From positions 1-37,496 of the forward strand of contig JAOZSN010000004.1 in assembly GCA_029939635.1 (NCBI GenBank): a stretch of DNA of 37,496 bases, given 5' to 3'. The translations under genes were made by a program, and so were the position numbers. Every line of letters begins with the position of its first letter. Position 1 is the first letter of the stretch. This document shows, piece after piece, positions 26,713 to 34,464 of this stretch. The DNA comes from Deltaproteobacteria bacterium. Its GTDB lineage: Bacteria > Desulfobacterota > Desulfobulbia > Desulfobulbales > SURF-16. The notes beneath the pieces were generated by a model. The model saw only the letters and a list, made by a program, of their open reading frames with translations. It did not search any database and was not told where the DNA came from.

Positions 26713-27747
26713 TCAACCATTTCCCTCTTCACGAAAATCTAGCTGGATCTGATTCATTTCCATCTCATTGCGCAGATAACTCTCCACCAGTAACGGATCA
26801 AAATGCTTGCCCTTTTCCTCAAGAAGGATGGACTTGGCCCGCTCAAAAGAAAAAACATCTTTGTAACACCGTTTTGAGGTCAAGGCGTCAAAGACATCCG
26901 CCAAGGCCATAATCCGTGCGGCCAGGGGGATATGCTCTCCTACCAAGCCCTGAGGATAGCCACTACCGTCCCATTTTTCATGGTGAAACAGGGCAATCTC
27001 ATGGGCCATCTTCAGATAATTTGACCCATTTTTATCATACAGATCCTTAAGAATCTGCCCTCCCATGGAGGTGTGGGTCTTCATCAACTCATATTCCCCA
27101 TCATTGAGGCGGCCAGGTTTGTGGAGCACCGAATCAGGAATGCCAACCTTACCAATATCATGGAGGGGACTGACACTGACAATATCCTGCACCTGAGTCT
27201 TGGTCAGCCCAAGCTCTGGACAATGACGATATAAATCGTCGCCAATAAGCTGACAATACTTGCGCACCCGATTAAGATGGCTCCCAGTCTCACCACTGCG
27301 ATAGGCCGCTAATTCAGCCATGGCAAAAATTAGTTCATCCTGCCCCTCCAACCGCAACAATCTTGAGGCACCCTGCAGGCGCAGAACCAGCTCCTGGGTA
27401 AAAATTGGCTTTGTGACATAATCGTCTGCACCCAAAGTAAGGGCACGCACCAAGGCCTCACGATCATCAAGACCAGTCAAAACAATAATATAGGTATAAT
27501 GGGATTCATGGCTACGAATATGCTCTAAGACAGCAAAGCCATCAACGTCTGGCATGAGCAGGTCGGTAATGACCACCCGTACCCCAGGATTCTCCTGCCA
27601 CAACGCTATCCCCTGGCGGCCATCTTCAGCCGCCAACACCTGGTACCCCTGCTTTTCCAACTGACTGGAAATAATACGACGTTGGGTAGCCTCATCCTCC
27701 ATCAAGAGAATGGTTGGTTTATTCTGCAAAGTCTCGCTCTTCTCCAT
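26713..27747 (-). CDS. response regulator with HD-GYP phosphodiesterase output (RpfG-like)
   Basis: The 344-residue protein has a receiver (about 11-125) with phospho-acceptor Asp62 (VVITDLLMPDVDG), Lys113 and the acidic pair near 17-19. The rest is an HD-GYP domain (about 140-330): HDIGKVGIPDSVLHKPGRL with HD at 196-197, HHEKWDGSGYP at 255-265 and the helix ALADVFDALTS. HD-GYP enzymes hydrolyse cyclic di-GMP, so its phosphorylation should lower the messenger and affect motility or biofilm. It could receive phosphate from either hybrid kinase in the window; that is inference. The ATG has GAGG eight bases upstream. Confidence 0.92.
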   Translation of the reverse strand: MEKSETLQNKPTILLMEDEATQRRIISSQLEKQGYQVLAAEDGRQGIALWQENPGVRVVITDLLMPDVDGFAVLEHIRSHESHYTYIIVLTGLDDREALVRALTLGADDYVTKPIFTQELVLRLQGASRLLRLEGQDELIFAMAELAAYRSGETGSHLNRVRKYCQLIGDDLYRHCPELGLTKTQVQDIVSVSPLHDIGKVGIPDSVLHKPGRLNDGEYELMKTHTSMGGQILKDLYDKNGSNYLKMAHEIALFHHEKWDGSGYPQGLVGEHIPLAARIMALADVFDALTSKRCYKDVFSFERAKSILLEEKGKHFDPLLVESYLRNEMEMNQIQLDFREEGNG

Positions 27748-27823
27748 ACCACTGCCTCATAAAACCACATGACCACTCGTGCAAAAAAGTACCGATTCTA
27801 TTATGACAAAAATAACTATAAAA

Positions 27824-27853
27824 ATTCTACAGGGACAGGGAGTTAAAAGGCAA
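27824..27853 (-). promoter_or_regulatory. possible promoter of the HD-GYP gene
   Basis: On the minus strand TTGCCT (27848-27853), an 18-base spacer and TAGAAT (27824-27829; 5 of 6 to consensus). The start codon lies 76 bases downstream. Confidence 0.35.
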
Positions 27854-27890
27854 GATAAAAAATGGGGAGAGTGGACGCTGAACAGTTAGC

Positions 27891-28367
27891 TTATTTCTTG
27901 GGCAGAGAATAAAAGTCATGCCAGCAGCGTTTCATGGCCTGGCGCAACTCCTTATCTTCCACACTCTCCAAAAGACGATCCATGGCTGATGATTCTTCTG
28001 GCGCTGGCTCGGTCTTAGGAGGAGTATAGAGGGGCGTCTCGTCCTGAAAAAAGTCTGCTCCAGTTTTAGCAAGCTGGAAACGAATATCCTCAATGCATTC
28101 CTTAGGTAAAGAACGATTCAATTTAGTTAACAGATCATGCTTTAAAAACTGCAACTGCTGATGCCACACAGCATCGGAGACATCAACCCACAACACCTTG
28201 CCTCGATAGCGACTGGGCACAGCATGACGACTAATCTCCGTGCCAACCAAGGCCTGCCAGCGCTCAAAGACCTGATGCAGCTCAAAACGGCTCTGCCATT
28301 TCTTTTTGGTGACGATCTCAGCCAGCAGTGAATGCATGGGCAGAGGGAATGTTTTGGATCGGGCCAT
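27891..28367 (-). CDS. dciA: DUF721 protein, DciA-like helicase-loading factor
   Basis: The 158-residue product carries a DUF721 domain in its N-terminal half: LLAEIVTKKKWQSRFELHQVFERWQALVGTEISRHAVPSRYRGKVLWVDVSDAVWHQQLQFLKHDLLTKLN (about 14-84), with the conserved W-x-x-[LIV]-V-G and V-x-V-x-x-x-x-W-x-x-x-L pattern. The second half is a Pro/Glu-rich linker and a short helical end. DUF721 includes DciA, which works with the replicative helicase DnaB in bacteria without DnaC; no partner gene is nearby, so function is by family only. The ATG at 28367 has no ribosome binding site; a GGTTGAC repeat lies 10 bases upstream. Confidence 0.8.
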   Translation of the reverse strand: MARSKTFPLPMHSLLAEIVTKKKWQSRFELHQVFERWQALVGTEISRHAVPSRYRGKVLWVDVSDAVWHQQLQFLKHDLLTKLNRSLPKECIEDIRFQLAKTGADFFQDETPLYTPPKTEPAPEESSAMDRLLESVEDKELRQAMKRCWHDFYSLPKK

Positions 28368-28377
28368 AGAAAAAAGA

Positions 28378-28426
28378 GGTTGACGGTTGACGGTTGACGG
28401 TTGACGGTTGACGGTTGACGGTTGAA
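28378..28426. repeat. GGTTGAC heptamer array between dciA and ychF
   Basis: Six perfect GGTTGAC copies (28378-28419) and a seventh ending in GGTTGAA (28420-28426). It begins 10 bases before the dciA start on the minus strand. Confidence 0.9.
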
Positions 28427-28472
28427 ATTCTATTCCGTACTTGCCCCTTTGCCAAGAAGTAATTATATAATG

Positions 28473-28500
28473 TTGACTAATTTAAATAACACTTTATCAA
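28473..28500 (+). promoter_or_regulatory. possible promoter of ychF
   Basis: TTGACT (28473-28478), a 16-base spacer and TATCAA (28495-28500). The gene starts 33 bases after the -10 box. Confidence 0.35.
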
Positions 28501-28532
28501 AATCTTTAAATCCGTTTCCTTAGGAGTAAACC

Positions 28533-29627
28533 ATGGGTTTTCGTTGCGGCATTGTCGGCCTGCCAAATGTGGGCAAATCCACCATTTTTAACGCCATGAC
28601 GGCGGCTGAGATTGAATCAGCCAACTATCCGTTCTGCACCATTGAACCCAATGTTGGCATGGTACCTGTTCCCGACCCTCGCCTTAAAAAGCTTGGCGAC
28701 TTGGCCCAGACCAAAAAATTAGTTCCAGCCCAGATGGAGTTTGTTGACATTGCCGGGCTGGTCAGTGGTGCCAGCAAGGGTGAAGGCCTGGGTAACCAGT
28801 TCCTCGGTCATATTCGTCAGGTAGATGCCATTGCCCATGTTATTCGCTGTTTTGAAAACAGTAATATTGTCCATGTGGATGGCAGTATTGACCCGCTGCG
28901 TGACAGAGAGGTCATTAACATGGAACTCATCCTGGCAGATCTGGACACGGTGGAAAAACGTCTTGCCAAGACACGCAGCCAGGCCAAGTCTGGAGATAAA
29001 ACATTTATTGCCCAGGCAGCGATTCTTGAAGAGTTATATAACCTGCTGGATGAAGGCAAACCTGCCCGGCAAATGAAAACAGACGAGTTAAGCGAAAAAC
29101 TGCTCAAGGAACTCTGCCTGCTCACCAATAAGCCCGTGCTCTACGTTGCCAATGTCAATGAAGATGATATTGCCACCGGCAATGACTGGGTTGACAAATT
29201 GCGCGACGAGGTGAAAGAGGAAGGGGCACCAGTAGTGGTTATTTCCGGTGGTATCGAGGAGGAACTTGCGGGCCTTGACGCTGAAGAGCAGGCCGAATAC
29301 CTGGCTGATCTTGGCATGGAAGAATCTGGCCTGGGGCGCCTCATCCACGCAGGTTATAGTCTGCTGGGGCTGACCAATTATTTTACCGTGGGCGAGAAAG
29401 AAACCAGGGCCTGGACCATTAAAAAAGGAGCCACTGCCCCAGAGGCAGCCGGGGTTATCCATACTGATTTCCAGAAAGGGTTTATCCGGGCAGAGATCAT
29501 TGCCTATGACGATTTTATCGCCTGTGATGGCGAGGCTGGGGCCAAGGAAAAAGGTCTCTGGCGCCTGGAAGGCAAAGAGTATATTGTCCAAGATGGAGAC
29601 TGTATCAATTTCAGATTTAACGTGTAA
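28533..29627 (+). CDS. ychF: ribosome-binding ATPase YchF (Obg/OLA1 family)
   Basis: The 364-residue product is a P-loop GTPase-like protein: G1 GLPNVGKST at 9-17, G3 VDIAGLVSGASKGEGLGNQFL near 71-92, the G4 position NVNE (about 208-211) in place of NKxD, which gives ATP preference, a central coiled coil and a C-terminal TGS-like domain ending FRFNV. YchF binds the 70S ribosome and 50S subunit and negatively affects the oxidative-stress response. The ATG at 28533 has AGGAG with standard spacing. It opens a plus-strand run with the DUF2721 and DUF4438 genes and pyrE. Confidence 0.96.
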   Translation: MGFRCGIVGLPNVGKSTIFNAMTAAEIESANYPFCTIEPNVGMVPVPDPRLKKLGDLAQTKKLVPAQMEFVDIAGLVSGASKGEGLGNQFLGHIRQVDAIAHVIRCFENSNIVHVDGSIDPLRDREVINMELILADLDTVEKRLAKTRSQAKSGDKTFIAQAAILEELYNLLDEGKPARQMKTDELSEKLLKELCLLTNKPVLYVANVNEDDIATGNDWVDKLRDEVKEEGAPVVVISGGIEEELAGLDAEEQAEYLADLGMEESGLGRLIHAGYSLLGLTNYFTVGEKETRAWTIKKGATAPEAAGVIHTDFQKGFIRAEIIAYDDFIACDGEAGAKEKGLWRLEGKEYIVQDGDCINFRFNV

Positions 29628-29639
29628 TAAAAATCCACC

Positions 29640-30044
29640 ATGGATATCACCCTCACCACACCAGCTCTGATCTTTCCCACGGTTTCCCTGCTCATGGTGG
29701 CCTATACCAACCGTTTTAATGCCCTGGGGGCACGTATCCGTAGCCTGGGAAAAGAATACAGGGAAAAACCAGACGAACATCTGGTGGCTCAGATTAAAAT
29801 TTTACGGAAACGGGTGGCACTCATTCGCAATATGCAGGCCTGCGGCCTCATCAGCCTCTTCACCTGCGTACTCTGCATCTTTACCCTTATTAGCGGCTTA
29901 ATGGTGGTGAGCAAACTCACCTTCGCCTTCAGCCTGGTCATGATGCTGATATCCCTGACCATATCCCTCAAAGAAGTACTAATCTCTGTTACTGCTCTGG
30001 ATTTAGAGCTTAATACCATGCTGAACCAGAAGAAGAAGGAATAA
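29640..30044 (+). CDS. DUF2721 membrane protein
   Basis: The 134-residue protein fits DUF2721: LTTPALIFPTVSLLMVAYTNRFNALGARIRSL near 5-36, then QIKILRKRVALIRNMQACGLISLFTCVLCIFTLI (about 51-84) with two more hydrophobic segments. Three transmembrane helices are expected (about 7-22, 70-87, 94-113). The function of DUF2721 is unknown. It starts 12 bases after the ychF stop without a clear ribosome binding site, and the next gene follows after two bases. Confidence 0.82.
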   Translation: MDITLTTPALIFPTVSLLMVAYTNRFNALGARIRSLGKEYREKPDEHLVAQIKILRKRVALIRNMQACGLISLFTCVLCIFTLISGLMVVSKLTFAFSLVMMLISLTISLKEVLISVTALDLELNTMLNQKKKE

Positions 30045-30046
30045 CC

Positions 30047-30928
30047 ATGCTTACCACCAACAAAGCACAACTGGTCTGCCAATCGGTCATTGGTGAGATC
30101 ACCTCCCCTTTAGGCGGCGTTAACCCCTATCGTATCGACCCTGACGGCCATTCAGACATCTACCCTGGAGTGGGCGGCATTACCTATAATGTTAGAGTTG
30201 GAGATGGAGCCTGCGGTCTTTTTGCCGATCATGTTGAACCAGGGGTTTCTATCTCAAACTTTACCAAATTTGCAGGCCAAAGCGGCCCCAATCAAGCGCT
30301 CAACATCTTTTCCTGTGCTGGTAATGTTGCAACGGTGGTTTCCGGTGAGGCCAAGGGCGAGACAGGCAGAATCACAGGCAAGCATGGTGGCATTGACCAT
30401 GTCCTCATTGACTTCGAGCCAGAGGTGCTCGACAACCTGGTTATAGGCGACAAGATCCAGGTCAAAGGCTTTGGCACAGGTCTGCAACTTATTGATCATC
30501 CTGACATCAAGGTACTTAATTTGGATCCTGCCCTCTTTGCCTGCCTGGATGTTAAGGTAAACAATGAGGGCTCCCTGCAGGTACCAGTGACCCATAAGGT
30601 ACCTGCAAAAATCATGGGATCTGGTATTGGTCATACGCAATCAAACACTGGCGATTACGACATCCAACTCTTTGACAAACCAACAGTGGCAGAGTATGGT
30701 TTGCAAAGTTTACGACTCGGTGATTTTGTGGCCATCATGGATGCAGATGCCACCTATGGTCGCATCTACCGCACCGGAGGTGTGGTCATTGCGGTTATCG
30801 TTCACTCCGACTGTGTCCTGGCCGGCCATGGCCCTGGTGCCATGGTGGTCATGGCCTCCAAAGAGGGCAAAATAACCCCGATCATAGACCCTGACGCCAA
30901 TCTGAAAAATTATTTTAACAGAATGTAG
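30047..30928 (+). CDS. DUF4438 domain protein
   Basis: The 293-residue product is soluble and glycine-rich and fits DUF4438 by pattern: CQSVIGEITSPLGGVNPYRI at the N-terminus, VEPGVSISN, ALNIFSCAGNVATVVSGEAKG, DHVLIDFEP, and HSDCVLAGHGPGAMVV near the C-terminus. The family has solved structures but no established function that I know. AAGGA lies about six bases before the ATG. It starts two bases after the DUF2721 gene, so they are co-transcribed. Confidence 0.78.
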   Translation: MLTTNKAQLVCQSVIGEITSPLGGVNPYRIDPDGHSDIYPGVGGITYNVRVGDGACGLFADHVEPGVSISNFTKFAGQSGPNQALNIFSCAGNVATVVSGEAKGETGRITGKHGGIDHVLIDFEPEVLDNLVIGDKIQVKGFGTGLQLIDHPDIKVLNLDPALFACLDVKVNNEGSLQVPVTHKVPAKIMGSGIGHTQSNTGDYDIQLFDKPTVAEYGLQSLRLGDFVAIMDADATYGRIYRTGGVVIAVIVHSDCVLAGHGPGAMVVMASKEGKITPIIDPDANLKNYFNRM

Positions 30929-30962
30929 AAACTATTATGGCCCAGGAACCAATAGAATGGCT

Positions 30963-31004
30963 CCTGACACCTGACACCTGACACCTGATACCTGACACCT
31001 GAAA
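30963..31004. repeat. CCTGACA heptamer array directly before pyrE
   Basis: Six tandem 7-mers: CCTGACA three times, CCTGATA, CCTGACA, CCTGAAA. The last unit ends two bases before the pyrE ATG, leaving no room for a Shine-Dalgarno sequence. Confidence 0.9.
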
Positions 31005-31006
31005 AA

Positions 31007-31564
31007 ATGACTGATCGCGAAAAATTAAAGAAATTACTGCTGGAAAAATCGTATCGCAAGGGTACCTTCACCCTCTCCTCTGGTCGCGAATCCGATTTTT
31101 ATATCGATGGCAAACAGACCATCCTCTCGGCAGAGGGTGCATACCTCGTTGGCCGTCTCATCTTTGAGCTTATCCAAAACCACCAGGATGATATTGGTGC
31201 CGTTGGCGGCATGACCCTGGGAGCCGACCCGCTGGTTACAGCCACCTCTATTGCCTCTTTTATGGCAGATGAGCCTATTCCCGCCTTTATCGTTCGGAAG
31301 GAGGCCAAAGGCCATGGCACAGAAAATTTTCTGGAAGGTCAGAAGAATATGCCAGAGGGCTGCAATGTAACCCTACTGGAAGATGTGGTCACTACAGGTG
31401 GCACCCTGCTCCAGGTCATTGACCGCGTTGAGGCCCAGGGTTTCAAGGTGGTACAGATTATTACCGTGGTAGATCGCCAGGAAGGCGGGGAAAAGACCTT
31501 GGCAGACAAAGGCTTCAAATTGGAAACCATCTTCACCCGTGCCCAGTTATTAGACGAAGAGTAG
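31007..31564 (+). CDS. pyrE: orotate phosphoribosyltransferase
   Basis: The 185-residue product matches PyrE: GTFTLSSGRESDFYIDGKQTIL near the N-terminus, VGGMTLGADPL, FIVRKEAKGHGTENFLEG (the flexible catalytic loop), and the PRPP-binding motif VTLLEDVVTTGGT at 121-133. It joins orotate and PRPP to orotidine 5'-phosphate in pyrimidine synthesis, downstream of CarAB and aspartate transcarbamoylase. The ATG at 31007 lies two bases after a heptamer array; the expected ribosome binding site is replaced by repeat sequence. Confidence 0.95.
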   Translation: MTDREKLKKLLLEKSYRKGTFTLSSGRESDFYIDGKQTILSAEGAYLVGRLIFELIQNHQDDIGAVGGMTLGADPLVTATSIASFMADEPIPAFIVRKEAKGHGTENFLEGQKNMPEGCNVTLLEDVVTTGGTLLQVIDRVEAQGFKVVQIITVVDRQEGGEKTLADKGFKLETIFTRAQLLDEE

Positions 31565-31575
31565 AAAAATAGGTA

Positions 31576-31652
31576 GCAGTTACCAGTTGTCGGTTATCAG
31601 TTCAAACCGCATCACACTGTAAACTGACAACCGGTAACAGGTAACTGCAGTC
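31576..31652. repeat. inverted heptamer repeat between pyrE and the zinc-ribbon gene
   Basis: Left arm 31576-31602 and right arm 31622-31648 are 27-base inverted copies with 23 matches. Both arms are built from 7-mers (left AGTTACC, AGTTGTC, GGTTATC; right TGACAAC, CGGTAAC, AGGTAAC). The last unit, TGCAGTC, touches the ATG at 31653. Confidence 0.75.
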
Positions 31653-31826
31653 ATGAAATGCCGTAAATGTAATGAAGGAGAGTTAGAGGTGGCCCGCTCC
31701 TGTAGACGAGTGCGAATGAAATGCCGTAAATGCCACCAGGAGTTTCAAATCCACGAGGTCGCCTCTGACCTGGACGACAAGACCTGCGCCATTCTCGAGC
31801 GCTACACCGCCATCATTTATGATTAA
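31653..31826 (+). CDS. small zinc-ribbon protein, 57 residues
   Basis: An intact 57-codon frame begins MKCRKCNEGELEV and ends YTAIIYD. Two CRKC motifs (Cys3/Cys6 and Cys24/Cys27) form a likely zinc ribbon; Cys17 and Cys45 are extra. The sequence is conserved in style with other short deltaproteobacterial zinc-ribbon proteins, but I cannot name a family. The start is the only in-frame ATG before the first Cys pair. No ribosome binding site is seen because an inverted heptamer repeat runs up to the ATG. It could bind nucleic acid or serve as a redox or metal site; both are guesses. Confidence 0.65.
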   Translation: MKCRKCNEGELEVARSCRRVRMKCRKCHQEFQIHEVASDLDDKTCAILERYTAIIYD

Positions 31827-32009
31827 CTCCCCATTCTCTCTTTAAATCTTCAGTAAAAACGTAAATTTATACCCCTTTCGCACCCAAATTTCCATTTCCA
31901 TCTAAGCCCCTCAGTGTGCTATACTATTTAGCCACAACATTAATCATTCCTTTAGGGCGTTGATCAACTTAGCTTGACCTTTGCTCCCCCATCCCCCTTA
32001 GGTGGCACA

Positions 32010-33248
32010 ATGAATTACCGTACGCTTCGTAACACCATGGCCATAGGCCTCACTTTTATTGCAACCTCCAATGCAAACGCGTTTGTTGCCGGACCTGATT
32101 TTTTCGGTCTTGATTTCCGTTTCAGCAATCCCGGCGCACGAGCAAATGCCATGGGGGGCGCTTTTATCGGTCTAGCAGATGATGCCTCCGCCGCCTATAC
32201 TAACCCGGCAGGACTAACCATTCTCACCAGTCCAGAATTCTCACTAGAATTCAAGGGTGGCGAATATACCACCAGAACCAATGACAGACGCGGAGAAACA
32301 GACTATCCAGACAATAGTACATCTCTCTCCTTCCTGAGCTACGCCTATCCCACGGAAAAAGTCACCTTTACCCTGTTTCGCCATACCCTCGTTGACAGTA
32401 CTGCCGAGTTTGACTTTACAGATAATGGTACCGTTGTCGACCATGCCAAAATATCAACAAATATCACTGCCCTTGGCATGGGAATGGGCATGAAGGTCAA
32501 TGATACATTTTCTCTTGGCCTCACCGTTGGCTTTGCTCAGCTGGACTACGACTCTTTTAACAAATCACTTGAAGCTGCCCCTGACAGCCCTGCTGGATAT
32601 GACAACTATGCGATATCATCAGCCAACGAAAATGACACATTTTACACCTTTTCCTTCCTGTGGAATATGGTGGGCGAGCTAAACCTTGGTATGGTGTATC
32701 GCATGGGGTCGGAATTTGAGCCACGCAAAACTGAATATAGATATAACACCACGGTGAGTGGCTATGTCGTTGATTTTGACGCAGAACATACTATCAAAGT
32801 GCCTGATGTCTATGGAGCAGGCCTCTCCTATCGCTTTCCAAAAGACATAACGGCAGCACTCGATGTTTCCTATATTACCTACTCAGACCTCACAAACAAT
32901 CTACTCTCCCGAAATATGTCAGGGGCAATTGGCCCCACATCTGATATGAAGATTGATGATGAAACCGAAGTCCGTTTTGGATTGGAATATATCATTGATC
33001 TGAAAGAGCACCCGCTAGCTTTACGCTGCGGCTATTATTACCGCCCCGACCACAAGGTATATTTTACCGGAATTCCGGGCAGCATGGGAAGTGTGGAGCC
33101 ATATCTGGTAAAGGGTGATGATGACCACATTTTCTCTGGCGGAGTGGGATTTCTGCTGTCAGATAATGTTCAGATTGATCTTGCTCTCTCTTCCGGCACA
33201 TTCATCACAGAAGGATATTTTTCTCTGGTCTACCGTTTTGAAAAATAA
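32010..33248 (+). CDS. outer-membrane beta-barrel, FadL/PorV-like
   Basis: From the ATG at 32010 (AGGTGG six bases upstream) the product is 412 residues. A TTG at 31974 would add 12 residues without a ribosome binding site. The signal peptide ends near NANA (about 24). The mature start shows the family signature GARANAMGGAFIGLADDASAAYTNPAGL, then many alternating polar/hydrophobic strands and a terminal aromatic strand YFSLVYRFEK. FadL-type barrels import hydrophobic compounds; PorV-like members shuttle secretion substrates. The caspase-like gene follows after 13 bases. A TATACT box at 31920-31925 may be part of its promoter, with no good -35. Confidence 0.82.
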   Translation: MNYRTLRNTMAIGLTFIATSNANAFVAGPDFFGLDFRFSNPGARANAMGGAFIGLADDASAAYTNPAGLTILTSPEFSLEFKGGEYTTRTNDRRGETDYPDNSTSLSFLSYAYPTEKVTFTLFRHTLVDSTAEFDFTDNGTVVDHAKISTNITALGMGMGMKVNDTFSLGLTVGFAQLDYDSFNKSLEAAPDSPAGYDNYAISSANENDTFYTFSFLWNMVGELNLGMVYRMGSEFEPRKTEYRYNTTVSGYVVDFDAEHTIKVPDVYGAGLSYRFPKDITAALDVSYITYSDLTNNLLSRNMSGAIGPTSDMKIDDETEVRFGLEYIIDLKEHPLALRCGYYYRPDHKVYFTGIPGSMGSVEPYLVKGDDDHIFSGGVGFLLSDNVQIDLALSSGTFITEGYFSLVYRFEK

Positions 33249-33261
33249 ATGAGGTGTACCC

Positions 33262-34464
33262 ATGACTCTACAACGAATCATCTTCTTTCTTAGCTTTTCC
33301 CTCGCCCTGCCTCAAACAATCTTTGCCCTGGAAAGTTATAAAAAGTTGTATCTTGAGGGTGTTGAATTCAGTCAATCAGGTCTGTATGAACAGGCAATCG
33401 ACTCCTTCAGTAAGGCCATTGCAATAAAGGATATGGAAAAAAAGAAGATCCGTTTTTATGGCATGCGGTACAGCGAATATTTTCCCCACCGAGAAAAGGG
33501 CATCTGCCACTTCAACATACAGCAGTATAAACAGGCTTACAGTGAACTGGAAAAATCACTGGAGATGGCACCTTCGGGGAAAGCAGAAAAATATCTGGCA
33601 CTGGCCACAATGGAGCTAAAAAAACTTGGTGAAACTGAAATACTTCGAGCCTACGAAATCCCTCAAGAGCTGAAGCAGCATGGTACAGCACGTAAGGTAA
33701 ATAAATATGCGGTTGCGGTTATTATTGGCAACCGAGACTATAACAACAAAGATATTCCACCTGTCAAATTCGCCATAAACGATGCTCGGCTGGTAAAGGA
33801 ATATCTTGTTTCTGTTCTGGGGTTCAGGGAAGGGAATATCATCCTCAAAGCCAATGCATCAAAAGGTATCTTTGAAGAAATATTTGGCACCAATGATACC
33901 TACAAGGGCAAACTATATGACTACTTGACCCCAGACAAATCAGATATTGTTGTCTACTATTCAGGTCATGGAGCGCCAAGTCTAGAGACTAAAAAAGGCT
34001 ATATACTTCCTGTGGACGGCAACCCAAACAATGTCAGTATTGGTGGCTATCCACTGGATCTGCTCTATCAAAACTTGGCAAAACTACCGGCAAAATCCAT
34101 TACCGTGGTAACAGATGCCTGCTTCTCCGGTGCACCACTTTTCAAAAAGGCCAGCCCCGTGGGTATTATCGTTAAAAATGCCTTAGCTGCCCGAGCCAAT
34201 ACCACCATTATCAACTCATCAGCAGGCACTGAACTTTCCAGTTGGTACCAGGAAAAAGGTCACGGACTTTTTACCTATTATTTTCTCCATGGACTTGCCG
34301 GAGCAGCAGATGAAAACAAGGACAAACAGATCTCACTGACCGAGATCAAAGAATACATCAGCGACAATGTTCCCTATATGGCACGTACCCTGCACAATGG
34401 CAGAAAACAGACACCTTCAGTGCAAAGTATGGATATGCAGAGAACCCTGGTGGAATTGCAATGA
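33262..34464 (+). CDS. secreted TPR-caspase (orthocaspase, peptidase C14) with EF-hand-like loop
   Basis: The 400-residue product has a signal peptide (about 1-22), TPR-like helices (about 25-125: FSQSGLYEQAIDSFSKAIAI and FNIQQYKQAYSELEKSLEMAPSG), and a caspase domain (about 146-395) starting YAVAVIIGNRDY. The catalytic dyad is His236 (VYYSGHGA) and Cys287 (VTDACFSG). Near the C-terminus D350-E-N-K-D-K-Q-I-S-L-T-E361 has all spacing of an EF-hand calcium loop. Bacterial caspase homologues are mostly Arg/Lys-specific peptidases and often need calcium. An exported form points to periplasmic or surface action. GAGGTG precedes the ATG at 33262. It overlaps the next gene by four bases (ATGA). Confidence 0.88.
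   Translation: MTLQRIIFFLSFSLALPQTIFALESYKKLYLEGVEFSQSGLYEQAIDSFSKAIAIKDMEKKKIRFYGMRYSEYFPHREKGICHFNIQQYKQAYSELEKSLEMAPSGKAEKYLALATMELKKLGETEILRAYEIPQELKQHGTARKVNKYAVAVIIGNRDYNNKDIPPVKFAINDARLVKEYLVSVLGFREGNIILKANASKGIFEEIFGTNDTYKGKLYDYLTPDKSDIVVYYSGHGAPSLETKKGYILPVDGNPNNVSIGGYPLDLLYQNLAKLPAKSITVVTDACFSGAPLFKKASPVGIIVKNALAARANTTIINSSAGTELSSWYQEKGHGLFTYYFLHGLAGAADENKDKQISLTEIKEYISDNVPYMARTLHNGRKQTPSVQSMDMQRTLVELQ

Noticed and set aside
28378-28426. CRISPR-like repeat array
   Set aside because: Copies are directly adjacent 7-mers with no spacers, and no cas gene is present; it is a tandem heptamer array.
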